This document shows positions 17,912 to 26,820 of a stretch of 64,000 nt of DNA, in pieces. The stretch comes from Burkholderia sp. (lineage in GTDB: Bacteria; Pseudomonadota; Gammaproteobacteria; Burkholderiales; Burkholderiaceae), in contig JAIRVP010000049.1 in assembly GCA_031253835.1 (NCBI GenBank), forward strand, positions 1-64,000, given 5' to 3'. Numbering within the stretch: position 1 is the stretch's first letter; every line of letters starts with the position of its first letter. A program made the position numbers and the translations under genes. Under the pieces are notes generated by a model that saw only the letters and a list, made by a program, of their open reading frames with translations, was not told where the DNA came from and did no database searches.

Positions 17912-19438
17912 TCAGGCTCCGACGGCCCGACGGGCCTCGACGCGATCCGTGCCGCCTGCTGCCTGCGCAGACCGGAAGCGCAGGCACGGATCGTCGACCG
18001 GACCATGCCGCAAGATCTTGACGTCGACGTGATAGTCCATCGACATGATCCACGGCGTGCCGGGGCCCTGGCGCGGCAGGCCGCCGATCGCGCGCTGTAC
18101 GTAACCGGCACCGAAATCGAGCAACGGGCGCGTCGGCATGTCGCCGTCCGGCAATTCAGGCATGCAGACGGCGTAGCCGCCGCGTTCCATATGCTTGAGC
18201 AAGCGGCAGAAGTGTTCGGCTAGCAGCCCGACCTTCATCGTCCACGACGAATTCGTATAGCCGATCGAGAACCCGAAATTCGGCACGCCGCTGAGCATCA
18301 TGCCCTTGAAAGCCACCTTGCTGTGGAGATCGACCAGGTCACCGTCGACCGCCAGCTTGATCCCGCCGAAGAACCTGACGCTGAGCCCGGTCGCCGTGAC
18401 GATGATATCGGCGGGCAATGTCTGCCCGGATTCCAGCACGATGCCCGTTTCCGTGAAGGTCTTGATGCGGTCCGTCACGACCGACGCACGGCCATCGCGG
18501 ATCGACTTGAAGAGATCGCCGTCCGGCACGGCGCACAGGCGCTGGTCCCACGGGTTGTACGGCGGGTTGAAGTGGACGTCGACCGGATAATCCTTCGGCA
18601 ACTGGCGCTTGTTCAGGTAGCGGATCAGGCGCCGCGCCGCCTGCGGACGCGACCGGCAGAAGCGCCAGATGAAGCGGGAAATCGCGACGTTCTTGCGCCG
18701 CACGATCGCGTAGGCCCACGTGTGAGGCATCAGCTTGCGCAGCGTATTGGCAATGATGTCTTCCGACGGCAAGCTCACCACGTAGGTCGGCGTGCGCTGC
18801 AGCATCGTGATGTGCCCGGCCTTGCCGGCCATGGCCGGCAACAGCGTGACGGCAGTCGCGCCGCTGCCGATCACCACCACGCGCTTGCCGCTGTAGTCGA
18901 GATCTTCCGGCCAGTGCTGCGGGTGCACCACCGGGCCGCCGAAGTTCTCGATCCCGTCGAGTTTCGGCGTGTAGCCTTCGTCGTGACGATAGAACCCTGC
19001 GGCGCTGAAGAACCACTTGGCCAGGATCGTCTTGCGTTCGCCGGTGTCGAGGCGCTCGACTTCGACATTCCACAGGGCCTGTGCACTCGACCAGCTGGCC
19101 TGGATCACCTTGTGATTCGTGCGGATGTGACGATCGATCCCGTATTCGGCCGCCGTCTCTCTCAGGTACGAAAGGATCGAATCCGCGCCGGCGATCGCCT
19201 TCTTGTCGGCCCACGGTTTGAAGCCGTAGCCGTAGGTGTGCATGTCCGAATCGGAGCGAATGCCCGGATAGCGGAACAGGTCCCACGTGCCGCCGGTCGC
19301 GGCACGCGCTTCAAGAATGAGGTACGACGTGCCGGGACGGTCCGTCTCGAGCTGACGAGCAACGCCGATTCCGGAAAGGCCGGCGCCTACGATGAGCACG
19401 TCCACATGCTCGGTGGACGGAAGAGGATGTACGGTCAC
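17912..19438 (-). CDS. Flavin-containing Baeyer-Villiger monooxygenase (AlmA/EthA-like)
   Basis: This 508-residue flavoprotein inserts one oxygen atom next to a ketone carbonyl using NADPH and O2. It has the FAD motif VLIVGAGLSGIGVA, the NADPH motif VVVIGSGATAVTLL and the BVMO fingerprint FxGxxxHxxxWP as F166-GG-PVV-H172-PQH-W176-P177. Overall length and the TWDLFRYPGIRSDSD segment resemble the EthA/AlmA branch, which takes ketones or long alkyl chains. Translation starts at GTG with GGAG 7 bases upstream. It is the first gene of a five-gene catabolic run (BVMO, hydrolase, ALDH, GMC, ligase) and is divergent from a PucR-type regulator. Confidence 0.92.
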   Translation of the reverse strand: MTVHPLPSTEHVDVLIVGAGLSGIGVARQLETDRPGTSYLILEARAATGGTWDLFRYPGIRSDSDMHTYGYGFKPWADKKAIAGADSILSYLRETAAEYGIDRHIRTNHKVIQASWSSAQALWNVEVERLDTGERKTILAKWFFSAAGFYRHDEGYTPKLDGIENFGGPVVHPQHWPEDLDYSGKRVVVIGSGATAVTLLPAMAGKAGHITMLQRTPTYVVSLPSEDIIANTLRKLMPHTWAYAIVRRKNVAISRFIWRFCRSRPQAARRLIRYLNKRQLPKDYPVDVHFNPPYNPWDQRLCAVPDGDLFKSIRDGRASVVTDRIKTFTETGIVLESGQTLPADIIVTATGLSVRFFGGIKLAVDGDLVDLHSKVAFKGMMLSGVPNFGFSIGYTNSSWTMKVGLLAEHFCRLLKHMERGGYAVCMPELPDGDMPTRPLLDFGAGYVQRAIGGLPRQGPGTPWIMSMDYHVDVKILRHGPVDDPCLRFRSAQAAGGTDRVEARRAVGA

Positions 19439-19471
19439 GGCTTGTCTCCAGATCGCGTCGAAATGCGCTAT

Positions 19472-19487
19472 ATGACCGTATTGTCAT
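19472..19487. promoter_or_regulatory. Inverted repeat in the BVMO promoter region
   Basis: ATGAC-CGTATT-GTCAT is a perfect 5-base inverted repeat with a 6-base spacer, 34 bases upstream of the BVMO start. The half-site matches that of the TGAC-N8-GTCA elements elsewhere in the island, but the spacer is two bases shorter. It is a plausible repressor or activator site for the BVMO operon; this is inferred. Confidence 0.35.
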
Positions 19488-19539
19488 TAACCGAAATGGG
19501 CGGAACAAGGTGTCGAACGCACCGTATGCGAATACAATT

Positions 19540-19554
19540 GGTGCAACTTGCACC
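19540..19554. promoter_or_regulatory. 15-bp palindrome in the BVMO/PucR divergent region
   Basis: GGTGCAA-C-TTGCACC is a perfect 7 + 1 + 7 inverted repeat just upstream of the PucR-type gene and about 100 bases from the BVMO start. Its position suits autoregulation and control of the divergent BVMO operon by the PucR-type regulator. No binding data are available. Confidence 0.4.
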
Positions 19555-19577
19555 TCTTTGCTTCGATCGTGCCCGCC

Positions 19578-20831
19578 ATGTCCCAGAACCTTGCCTCCGT
19601 CACCCCGCCGCCCTGGCCTCTGCCATCGCCACGCATCCGGGAATTGATGCGCCAGGGTGCGGAGATCACGCTGAATGTGCAGACGGAATGGCTGCAGGAA
19701 CTGGACAAGGAGAACGTGGCGACCAGCCCGACAATGAGCGATCCGGTGCTCGCGGCGGCCGTGCGGCGAATCAACCGCAACGGGCTCATTCACTGGGCAA
19801 CAGCCAACCTTGAAAACCCTTGCGCGCCCGTTTCCCGCTTTCTTTCCGCCGACATGCTAAGCAGTGCGCAGGAACTGGTGCGGCGCGGTTTGACCGACCT
19901 CGTGTTCGTCGCTGCCCGTTCGTCGCAAAGTGTCCTGTGGCAACGCTGGATGGAGCTGGCATTTACGTTGACCCAGGACCCGGACGAATTGCGCGAGTTT
20001 CTGGCCGTGTCGTCGCGTTCGATCGCGTCCTTCATCGACACCAACATGGTGGGCATGGCGGAGTTCATGCGCGCCGAACGAGAAGCGAGACTGCGCGGCA
20101 CGCACGCCGACCGTCGCGAACTGGTCACGCAGATCGTCGAAGGCGCGACCATCAGCGCGCAAGAGGCCAGCCGGCGCCTTGGATACACGCTGGAGCAACG
20201 CCACCACGCCGGGATCATCTGGAGCGAGGAAGCAGATATCGAACTGGGGTTGCTGGAGCGGGCGGCCGATGCACTGGCGCAATGCGCGGGCACGCGCAAT
20301 GCACTGGTCGTCGTCGCGAACACGGCGACGTTGTGGGTCTGGGCGTATCACGACGGCAAACCGCTCGACATGCCCTGGCTACAGCGCGCGATCACCCCAC
20401 TGCCCGGCGTACACATGGCCGTCGCGACCGCCGGGAGCGGCATGGAAGGATTCCGGCATAGCCACCTGGACGCGCTGGCGACGCAGCGGCTGCTCGGTAG
20501 GCTGCACGCCGACGTCGGCGTGGTGCATGCCGACAGCATGAGCCTGATCGCGCTGATGACCAACCATATGGAGTCGGTACAACAGTTCGTCACCAATACG
20601 CTCGGCGACCTGGCCACTGCCGACAAGGCGCTACGCGACGCGCTGCGCGCGTTTCTCGCGGAAGGTTGCAGCGTGATCGACGCGGCCGAGAAAACGCATG
20701 TTCACCGCAATACGCTGTTGCGCCGGCTCGAACGCGCCGAGTCGCTGCTGCCCCGTCCGCTCGCGCAGCATCGCCTGCACGTCGCGGCAGCGCTGGAAGT
20801 GCTGTATTGGATCGGCAGCGATCAGGATTGA
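19578..20831 (+). CDS. PucR/CdaR-type transcriptional regulator
   Basis: This 417-residue regulator has the C-terminal PucR helix-turn-helix of the family (about residues 355-410: LAEGCSVIDAAEKTHVHRNTL, then LLRRLERAESLLPRPL). A GGDEF-like/CdaR middle region precedes it (RLGYTLEQRHHAGIIWSEEA onward). The N-terminal 160 residues resemble the sensory half of such regulators. The ATG at 19578 is chosen; an earlier TTG at 19548 is possible. It is divergent from the BVMO operon and is its likely regulator, responding to a substrate or product of the pathway. That role is inferred from position and from the palindromes between the two genes. Confidence 0.85.
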   Translation: MSQNLASVTPPPWPLPSPRIRELMRQGAEITLNVQTEWLQELDKENVATSPTMSDPVLAAAVRRINRNGLIHWATANLENPCAPVSRFLSADMLSSAQELVRRGLTDLVFVAARSSQSVLWQRWMELAFTLTQDPDELREFLAVSSRSIASFIDTNMVGMAEFMRAEREARLRGTHADRRELVTQIVEGATISAQEASRRLGYTLEQRHHAGIIWSEEADIELGLLERAADALAQCAGTRNALVVVANTATLWVWAYHDGKPLDMPWLQRAITPLPGVHMAVATAGSGMEGFRHSHLDALATQRLLGRLHADVGVVHADSMSLIALMTNHMESVQQFVTNTLGDLATADKALRDALRAFLAEGCSVIDAAEKTHVHRNTLLRRLERAESLLPRPLAQHRLHVAAALEVLYWIGSDQD

Positions 20832-20851
20832 TTGCGGCGACTTTATCGCGG

Positions 20852-20871
20852 TCATTCACGCCCGAATGACG
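20852..20871. terminator. Hairpin between convergent genes
   Basis: GTCATTC-ACGCCC-GAATGAC is a perfect 7-bp stem between the ends of the PucR-type and TetR genes. There is no T-run on either strand, so it is at most a weak bidirectional terminator. Confidence 0.35.
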
Positions 20872-20936
20872 GGTGCAAACAACCCTTGGCGCGTAACGGG
20901 AAGCTGCGGTCGGCCGGTGCCGCCCCGGGTGTTGCC

Positions 20937-21596
20937 TCAGGGTCGCTTTTCATAGACGAGGCACCGGGCCGCCTCCATGAACCTTGCATCGAAGCTCTGC
21001 GTGTGTCGTGCCGCTCCAGACTGCAACGTCAGGCCATCGGCCATCGAAATCAACAACGTGGCAACGTGTACGCTGTCGGCCACATCGAACATTGGATTGA
21101 CGATGCGCAACAGCTTCGCCATCTCGTGCGTCAGTGTGCCGTACCACCCGTCGAACAGCTTGAGGCATTCGGGATCCATGGTGGCGAAGGACAGGAAATG
21201 CCTGAACAGCGCACCATATTGAGCATCCTTTGCTTCGCGCAGCGAGCGCGCCGTCACGCGTTCGAGTACCTCGTCCGGTGATGCATCGCTGTCGAGCACG
21301 CGCCTGAGTTCGACCAGGTACGCATCGATGACCGGCTCGATCACGGCCCGCAGCACGGCCAGACGGGTCGGGAAGTAGTACTGCAGATTGCTCACGCTGA
21401 TTCCGGCCCCGGCGGCGACCGCACGCTGCGAGAAGGTCAGCGGGCCGCCTTCCAGCAGCAGTTCCCGCGCGACACGGACGATCGTGTTACGCGTGCGCAG
21501 GCCCTGGGCCCGCAAGCTATCGGGATCGCTGCCCGACGAAGTGGCATTCGTCGGACGCCGCCTTCTGCCGCCGTGGTGCGCTTTGGGTTCGGTCAT
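20937..21596 (-). CDS. TetR family transcriptional regulator (paralogue of the one at 36.0 kb)
   Basis: This is a 219-residue TetR repressor. The DNA-binding domain is at about residues 30-85 (FSQRAVAAGAGISVSNLQYY, FPTRLAVL). The sequence from RAQGLRTRNTIVRVA to PVIDAYLVELRRVL is nearly the same as in the TetR at 35705-36376, so the two are recent paralogues and may read the same operator. The C-terminal ligand domain is less conserved. It is the last gene of the DUF1329-to-oxidase run, 34 bases after the oxidase gene. It may repress that operon or the sites with TGAC-N8-GTCA layout; the ligand is unknown. Confidence 0.9.
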   Translation of the reverse strand: MTEPKAHHGGRRRRPTNATSSGSDPDSLRAQGLRTRNTIVRVARELLLEGGPLTFSQRAVAAGAGISVSNLQYYFPTRLAVLRAVIEPVIDAYLVELRRVLDSDASPDEVLERVTARSLREAKDAQYGALFRHFLSFATMDPECLKLFDGWYGTLTHEMAKLLRIVNPMFDVADSVHVATLLISMADGLTLQSGAARHTQSFDARFMEAARCLVYEKRP

Positions 21597-21630
21597 CGTG
21601 TTCGGTTCGTCGTGGTGATGTCGCGCGGCA

Positions 21631-23028
21631 CTATCCGCGATCCGCTTGGCGGTTCAAGCGCTCGTCGAGGAGGTTCGCGATGCCCAGCACCGCCTTGATC
21701 CCACACCAGCGCAACGGTTCCGGCGGCATCGCGGGCGTACGGTGCATGAGCGCCGTGAGCAGCGGCGACTCCGCGCCGCTAATCCGGTCGGCCAGCACCT
21801 GCCCGATCAGCGACTGCGTGCCGACGCCGTGCCCCGAGCATCCCGCCGTGTAGAACACGTTGCCGTACGTGCCGGTCGCACCGACCACCGGCAGTGCATC
21901 GCTGGCGACCGAGATATAGCCGCTCCAACACGCACGCACCGGCTGGTTGCCCAGTTGCGGAAAACGTGCGTGCATTGTCGCGAGCAGCGCCCGATAGGCC
22001 GCTTCGTCCGGTACGTTCGGCGTCCGCGAGCCATAGACGTAATCCAGCCGCTTGGTCGTCACCAACAGCGTATTCCGCGCGGTGAGCCGGTGGCTCTCCA
22101 TCGTCAGGTGCGGTGTCACGATGCCCTCGCGGTTCGGCCACCCCAGTGCCGCCAGTTGCACATCGGAAAGCGGCTCGGTTTCGAGCGCCGACACGCGCAA
22201 CGGCAGCACCTTGTTGCCAAGCAAGCCGAGTTGCGGCGTATACGCATTGGTGGCGAGCACCATGACAGGTGCGCTTGCGCTGCCGCGAGCCGTCCGGACT
22301 CGCACGGTCTCGCCCGCGTCGAAGTCCAGCAGCGCGGTGTTCTCGTACAGCCTCACCCCCGCGGCGAGCGCCGCGCGCCGCAAGCCCGTCACGTACTTGC
22401 CGGGATCGAGCGTGCCGCCGCCAGGAATATGACAACCGAACAGGAACGCAGGCGGAATTCCGCGCGCGCGCATCGCCATACCGTCGAGATACTGGGCGGG
22501 CGAGCCAAGCGCAATGCCGGTCTCCATGTTTTCGCGCAAGCGTTTCTCCTGCGACGGGTGCACGCCGGCGCGGACAATACCCGACGCGCGGTAGTCGCAG
22601 TCGATCCCGTATTCGACGAGCTTGCGCTCGACGTAGGCGACGCCCTCGTCATAAAACCCGACGATTCGTTTCGCCTGCTCGCGCCCCACGCGTTTCACGA
22701 ACAGGTCGTATTCAAGCCCCTGCCCGCCCGCCAGATAGCCGGCATTGCGCCCGCTCGCACCGAAGCCCGCGAACTCGCGCTCGATCACGACGACGCTGAC
22801 GCCGCGCGCGGTCAGTTCCAGCGCAGTGGACAGGCCCGCGAAACCAGCGCCCACGACGACCACGTCCGCACGAACATCGCCTTCCAGCTGAGGCCGGATG
22901 TTGTCCGGCCGCTCGATCCACCCGCCGATGGGCCGGTACGTTCGCAACGCGTGGTCTGCGTGCGACGCATCGAGCCGCATTGCATTGCCGGTCGAATCAT
23001 CCCGAATCCTGTACTGCGTATCGCTCAT
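21631..23028 (-). CDS. FAD-dependent amine oxidoreductase (DadA/PuuB-like)
   Basis: This 465-residue DAO-fold flavoprotein starts at 23028 behind a GGAGG box 5 bases upstream. It has the FAD motif VVVVGAGFAGLSTALEL, the RNAGYLAGGQGLEY segment typical of gamma-glutamylputrescine oxidase-like enzymes, and the C-terminal YISVASDALPVVG and GCSGHGVGTQ segments of the DAO family. Such enzymes oxidise primary or secondary amines or D-amino acids to imines. It lies 56 bases after the YCF48-like gene, in the same run as the MMPL transporter and DUF1302/DUF1329 genes. The substrate is unknown. Confidence 0.88.
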   Translation of the reverse strand: MSDTQYRIRDDSTGNAMRLDASHADHALRTYRPIGGWIERPDNIRPQLEGDVRADVVVVGAGFAGLSTALELTARGVSVVVIEREFAGFGASGRNAGYLAGGQGLEYDLFVKRVGREQAKRIVGFYDEGVAYVERKLVEYGIDCDYRASGIVRAGVHPSQEKRLRENMETGIALGSPAQYLDGMAMRARGIPPAFLFGCHIPGGGTLDPGKYVTGLRRAALAAGVRLYENTALLDFDAGETVRVRTARGSASAPVMVLATNAYTPQLGLLGNKVLPLRVSALETEPLSDVQLAALGWPNREGIVTPHLTMESHRLTARNTLLVTTKRLDYVYGSRTPNVPDEAAYRALLATMHARFPQLGNQPVRACWSGYISVASDALPVVGATGTYGNVFYTAGCSGHGVGTQSLIGQVLADRISGAESPLLTALMHRTPAMPPEPLRWCGIKAVLGIANLLDERLNRQADRG

Positions 23029-23084
23029 GCGTGCCTCCATCACTCAGTGATTCCAACAAGACTCCCGTGCGGACCGGGCTGCAA

Positions 23085-24053
23085 TCAGGGCGACGTCAAC
23101 ACGCCGTCCTGCGAGAACAGCATCGGCGTGCCGCCCTTGCCGGGCAGTGCGGCGGTCAGCGTCGCACGATCCGGGCGCTGCGCGACCTCGACCGTTGCTG
23201 CCCCCGCCTGCAGCTTCAATACCAGGCCATCGAGCCCGACGCCGATCAGGCCGTCACCTGCCGCTGCCAGATCGGTGATCGAACTCCGCGTGCGACTGTC
23301 AACGGCCGCCCAGTTCTCGCCACCGTCGCTGCTCTGGTACAAACTGCCGAGCAGCCCACCGACCACGATCCGGCCGTCGGGCATCGCGACTCCCGTCCAC
23401 AACGTGCCCTTGCCGCCGGTCGTCAGATACCTCCAGTTCGCTCCGCCGTCGGCCGACTTGAGCACCATCCCCTGTTCGGACACGATGTAGAGCGCGTGCG
23501 CGGCGTCGGCGAACGCGTGATAGAGGTTGCGGTCAGCCTTGCCGCCGCCCGGCGGTTTCGGCAGCGTCGTGCGCAACCACGTCTTGCCACCGTCATGGGT
23601 CTGCAGCATCAATGACCATAGACCGACCGCGATGCCGTCCTGCGCGCTGGTAAACAGCACCGAGAACAGCGGCTGGTCGACCGACGTATCGAGCCGTTGC
23701 GTGACCCACGTATCGCCACCGTCGTCGGTCGCGAGAATCGCGCCCCACTGGCCGACGGCCCAGCCGTGCTTCGCATCCGCGAACGACACGGCCGACAGCG
23801 TCGCCGATACCGGCACGCGCCGCGCCTGCCGCCAGGTCTTGCCGTCGTCGTCGGACAGCAGCACGATGCCATGCTCGCCGACGGCGACGATCCTCGACCC
23901 GGCGCGGGTGGCGTCCATCAGCATCATGTGCGTCGGCGCGGCCCACGCATGCGCGGGCTGCGCGGCCCAGGCCGCAACCGTTCCGTCCTGCGGTTGGGCG
24001 ATGGCCGTCGCGACGGCGCACAGCGCAATAGAGGCAACTAACGTCTTGATCAT
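23085..24053 (-). CDS. Exported YCF48/Hcf136-like beta-propeller protein
   Basis: This 322-residue protein has a clear signal peptide (MIKTLVASIALCAVATAIAQ). The rest is built of BNR/YCF48-type blades with the repeated pattern SDDDGKTW, TDDGGDTW, THDGGKTW, SADGGANW and SSDGGENW, each about 45 residues apart. YCF48-type proteins are assembly or scaffold factors, and in proteobacteria they are often encoded with MMPL/RND transporters and DUF1302/DUF1329 proteins, as here. A periplasmic scaffold role for the transporter is inferred. Confidence 0.85.
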   Translation of the reverse strand: MIKTLVASIALCAVATAIAQPQDGTVAAWAAQPAHAWAAPTHMMLMDATRAGSRIVAVGEHGIVLLSDDDGKTWRQARRVPVSATLSAVSFADAKHGWAVGQWGAILATDDGGDTWVTQRLDTSVDQPLFSVLFTSAQDGIAVGLWSLMLQTHDGGKTWLRTTLPKPPGGGKADRNLYHAFADAAHALYIVSEQGMVLKSADGGANWRYLTTGGKGTLWTGVAMPDGRIVVGGLLGSLYQSSDGGENWAAVDSRTRSSITDLAAAGDGLIGVGLDGLVLKLQAGAATVEVAQRPDRATLTAALPGKGGTPMLFSQDGVLTSP

Positions 24054-24080
24054 GGTGAATCTCTGTCGTGTGTGCGGGCA

Positions 24081-24365
24081 TCAGTGGTTGAAGAGCGCCG
24101 ACCAGCCGGCACGCGCTTCGCCAAGCGCGACGACCGGCGGCAGGTCGCCCCCCTGCGCGGCCGGTGGCCGTCGTTCGGCTTTGCTGTCGCTCGACGACAC
24201 CGCGACACCCGTTTCACCGGCTGCGGAGCGGCCCACATCGGTGCGAGTCGTGTCGGTCACGAACGCATGAGCCGGCGCGGGCCGGCCCGCACCGGCTTCA
24301 TGAAATCGCGGGAAGGCAACCGCCGCGATGCAAAGTGCGGCGCAGGTAGTCAGTGTCTTGACCAT
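24081..24365 (-). CDS. Small exported protein, unknown function
   Basis: This 94-residue product has a hydrophobic start (LTTCAALCIAAVAF) and a likely signal cleavage after PAPAHA. The remaining 60 residues are polar and low in complexity, with no motif that I recognise. It lies 27 bases before the YCF48-like gene and 31 bases after the MMPL gene, all on the same strand. It may be a short periplasmic partner of the transporter. Conservation would decide whether it is real. Confidence 0.55.
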   Translation of the reverse strand: MVKTLTTCAALCIAAVAFPRFHEAGAGRPAPAHAFVTDTTRTDVGRSAAGETGVAVSSSDSKAERRPPAAQGGDLPPVVALGEARAGWSALFNH

Positions 24366-24396
24366 GGCTGAATCTCCGTCAGGATGTGTGTCGGTG

Positions 24397-26757
24397 TCAG
24401 TGGCTGAACAAACCCGGCGCGCGGGCCGGCTTGCGGCGCGGGAACCGGCGCTCCAGCACCGAGGCCAGCGCGGGCAGCGCCGTCATCGCCATCACGAGGT
24501 TCACGATGAACATGAACGCGAGCAGCTTGCCCATGTCGGCCTGGAACTTGAGCGCCGAGAAGCTCCACGTCGCCACGCCGATCGCCAGCGTGATCGCGGT
24601 AAAGATGGTCGCCACCCCGACTTCGAGCATCGCGTGCTGGACGGCCTTCACGATGTCCTGCCCGCCCGCGAGATGCACCTGCAGGCGGTTGTAGATGTAG
24701 AACGCGTAATCGACGCCGATCCCAACCGCCAGCACCATCACCGGCAGCGTCGCGACCGTCAGCCCGATCTGCAGTTCCTTCATGAACCAGTAGCCGATGA
24801 AGGTCGCGACCGACAGCGGCGCACAACAAGCGACCATCGCGCGCCAGTCGCGGTACGCGAAGAACACGAGGGTCAGGATCGCGCCGTACACGTACAGCAT
24901 CATCGGCAGCTCACTGCCCGCGACTTCCTCGTTGGTCGCCGCCAACACCCCAGCGTTGCCGGCCGCGAGACGGACGGTGATGCCGGGGAACGGATGCGAT
25001 GCGCGATATTGCTTCACGTCGTCGAGGATGCGGTTGATCGTCGTCGCCTTGTGGTCGGTCAGGAACAGGTGCAGGGCCGACATCGTGCAATCGGCTTTCA
25101 TGAAACCCTTTACGCGGCCGACGTCGACAGACACCGCCCCGTAGTTCTCGGAGTCGATCGGCACCACGTTCATCTTCGGATAGTCTTCGTTGTAGCCTTG
25201 GTTGTATGCGCGCAGCATGCTCGAGTACGATTGCACCGACACCACGCCCGGCTCGGTGCGCATCGCGGCCGAGAAGTCGTCTTCGTACAGGCCGACCGCC
25301 GGGTTGTCGCAGGCGTTGCCGGACGACTCGACCGCAACCGTCAGCCAGTCGAGGCCCATGTCGTAGTTGCCGGCGATCGCCGTCGCATCGCGATTGAAAC
25401 GTGCGTCCGCACGCAGTTCCGGAGCGCCCGGCTGCAGCGTGCCGATCACACGATCGCGGCTTTGCCATGCAGCCAGCGCGAACACCACCAGCGTCAGTGC
25501 GACGGTCGCCCCCGCATACTTCCGCTGTGCGATACGCGCCAGCGGGCGCAGCCATGCCGCTCGCCGCTCGCCGCGCTTGAGCGCGCTGTCCGCATAGCGC
25601 TTCGTGAAGTTGAAGCACGACGCGGCCACGGGCAGCAGGATCAGGTTCGTGACGATCTTGTAGGCCACGCCGAGCGATGCGGTAATCGCAAGCTCACGCA
25701 CCATCGGAATCGGGATCAGCAGCAGCGTGATGAACGACACGAACGCGGTAATCAGCGCCAGCACGCCTGGAATCAGCAGCCCGCTGAAGCTGCGCCGCGC
25801 CGCTTCGTACGAGCTGTGTCCGTGCGAGATCTCGCGCACGATGAAGTTCACCTGCTGCACCCCGTGCGAAACGCCGATCGCGAACACCAGGAACGGCACC
25901 AGCACCGCGAGCGGATCGAGGCCGAAACCCAGCAGCTTCAGCGTGCCGAACTGCCAGACCAGCGACGTCAGCGAGCACGCGATCAGCAGCACCGTGAACC
26001 GCAGCGAATGGCAATACCAGTACACTGCAAGTGCGGTCAGCAGCAGCGCGATCGCGCAGAAGCCGAGCACGGCCTTTGCTCCGTCGGCGATGTCACCGAT
26101 CTGCTTCGCAAAGCCAATTATCTGCACCTCGTAGCCGGCATCCTCGAAGGGCTGGCGGATCCTCTGCTCGAGCACGTGATTGAACGCGACATAGTCGAGT
26201 ACTTTGCCCGCACTATCGCGCTCGTTCAGCTCGGCCGTGATCATCGCGCTATCCTCGCCGTGCGACACGAGCGTGCCGACATAACCGCCCAGCGTCGTCG
26301 CGCGATGGATCTTCTCGACGATTTCCGGCGTGAGCTGATCCGGCGTGATCGTGCCGGAAATGATCGGTTCCGCGCGGAAACCCTCGTCGGTGATCTCGTT
26401 GACGAACGCATTCGACGTCCACAGCGAGCGCACGCCGATCCGGTCGACGTTCGGCAGGTAGGTCACCGCCTGCGTGACCTTGTACAGCCGCGTCAGACCA
26501 TCCGGCGTCCAGATCGAGCCGTGCTTCGCGCGCACGACGACGGTGATCCGATTCGCGCCGAGTAGATCGTTCCGGTATTTCTGGAACGTGCGAATGTACT
26601 CGTGGCCGATCGGCATCTGTTTCTCGAAGCCGGCATCCATGCGCAGTTGCATCGCGAACACCGCCATCACGACGGTAAACAGGACGATCGCCACGAGCAC
26701 GATCGCGCGATGACCGAAGAAGAGCCTTTCAAGGCGGCTGACCAGACGATTAAGCAC
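24397..26757 (-). CDS. MMPL/RND family transporter
   Basis: This 786-residue inner-membrane protein has the HpnN/MmpL layout. There is one N-terminal helix (IVLVAIVLFTVVMAVFAM), a large periplasmic loop (about 40-240), five clustered helices (about 240-400), a second helix near 420, a second large loop (about 440-620) and five C-terminal helices ending near 770. These transporters move lipids or other hydrophobic molecules using the proton gradient. Its neighbours, outer-membrane DUF1302 and LolB-like DUF1329 proteins, suggest an envelope-spanning path for a hydrophobic substrate of the island's catabolic enzymes. Direction of transport cannot be read from sequence. Confidence 0.92.
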   Translation of the reverse strand: MLNRLVSRLERLFFGHRAIVLVAIVLFTVVMAVFAMQLRMDAGFEKQMPIGHEYIRTFQKYRNDLLGANRITVVVRAKHGSIWTPDGLTRLYKVTQAVTYLPNVDRIGVRSLWTSNAFVNEITDEGFRAEPIISGTITPDQLTPEIVEKIHRATTLGGYVGTLVSHGEDSAMITAELNERDSAGKVLDYVAFNHVLEQRIRQPFEDAGYEVQIIGFAKQIGDIADGAKAVLGFCAIALLLTALAVYWYCHSLRFTVLLIACSLTSLVWQFGTLKLLGFGLDPLAVLVPFLVFAIGVSHGVQQVNFIVREISHGHSSYEAARRSFSGLLIPGVLALITAFVSFITLLLIPIPMVRELAITASLGVAYKIVTNLILLPVAASCFNFTKRYADSALKRGERRAAWLRPLARIAQRKYAGATVALTLVVFALAAWQSRDRVIGTLQPGAPELRADARFNRDATAIAGNYDMGLDWLTVAVESSGNACDNPAVGLYEDDFSAAMRTEPGVVSVQSYSSMLRAYNQGYNEDYPKMNVVPIDSENYGAVSVDVGRVKGFMKADCTMSALHLFLTDHKATTINRILDDVKQYRASHPFPGITVRLAAGNAGVLAATNEEVAGSELPMMLYVYGAILTLVFFAYRDWRAMVACCAPLSVATFIGYWFMKELQIGLTVATLPVMVLAVGIGVDYAFYIYNRLQVHLAGGQDIVKAVQHAMLEVGVATIFTAITLAIGVATWSFSALKFQADMGKLLAFMFIVNLVMAMTALPALASVLERRFPRRKPARAPGLFSH

Positions 26758-26820
26758 TGCATTACCCCTTCATGTTTTCCGGCGATGCCCGACGCGCGTG
26801 CTCGCTTCCGCTGCCACCCG

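Noticed and set aside
24328..26565. Long + strand frame opposite the MMPL transporter gene
   Set aside because: It has no start signal and an implausible His/Arg/Gln-rich composition; it is a shadow of the transporter gene.
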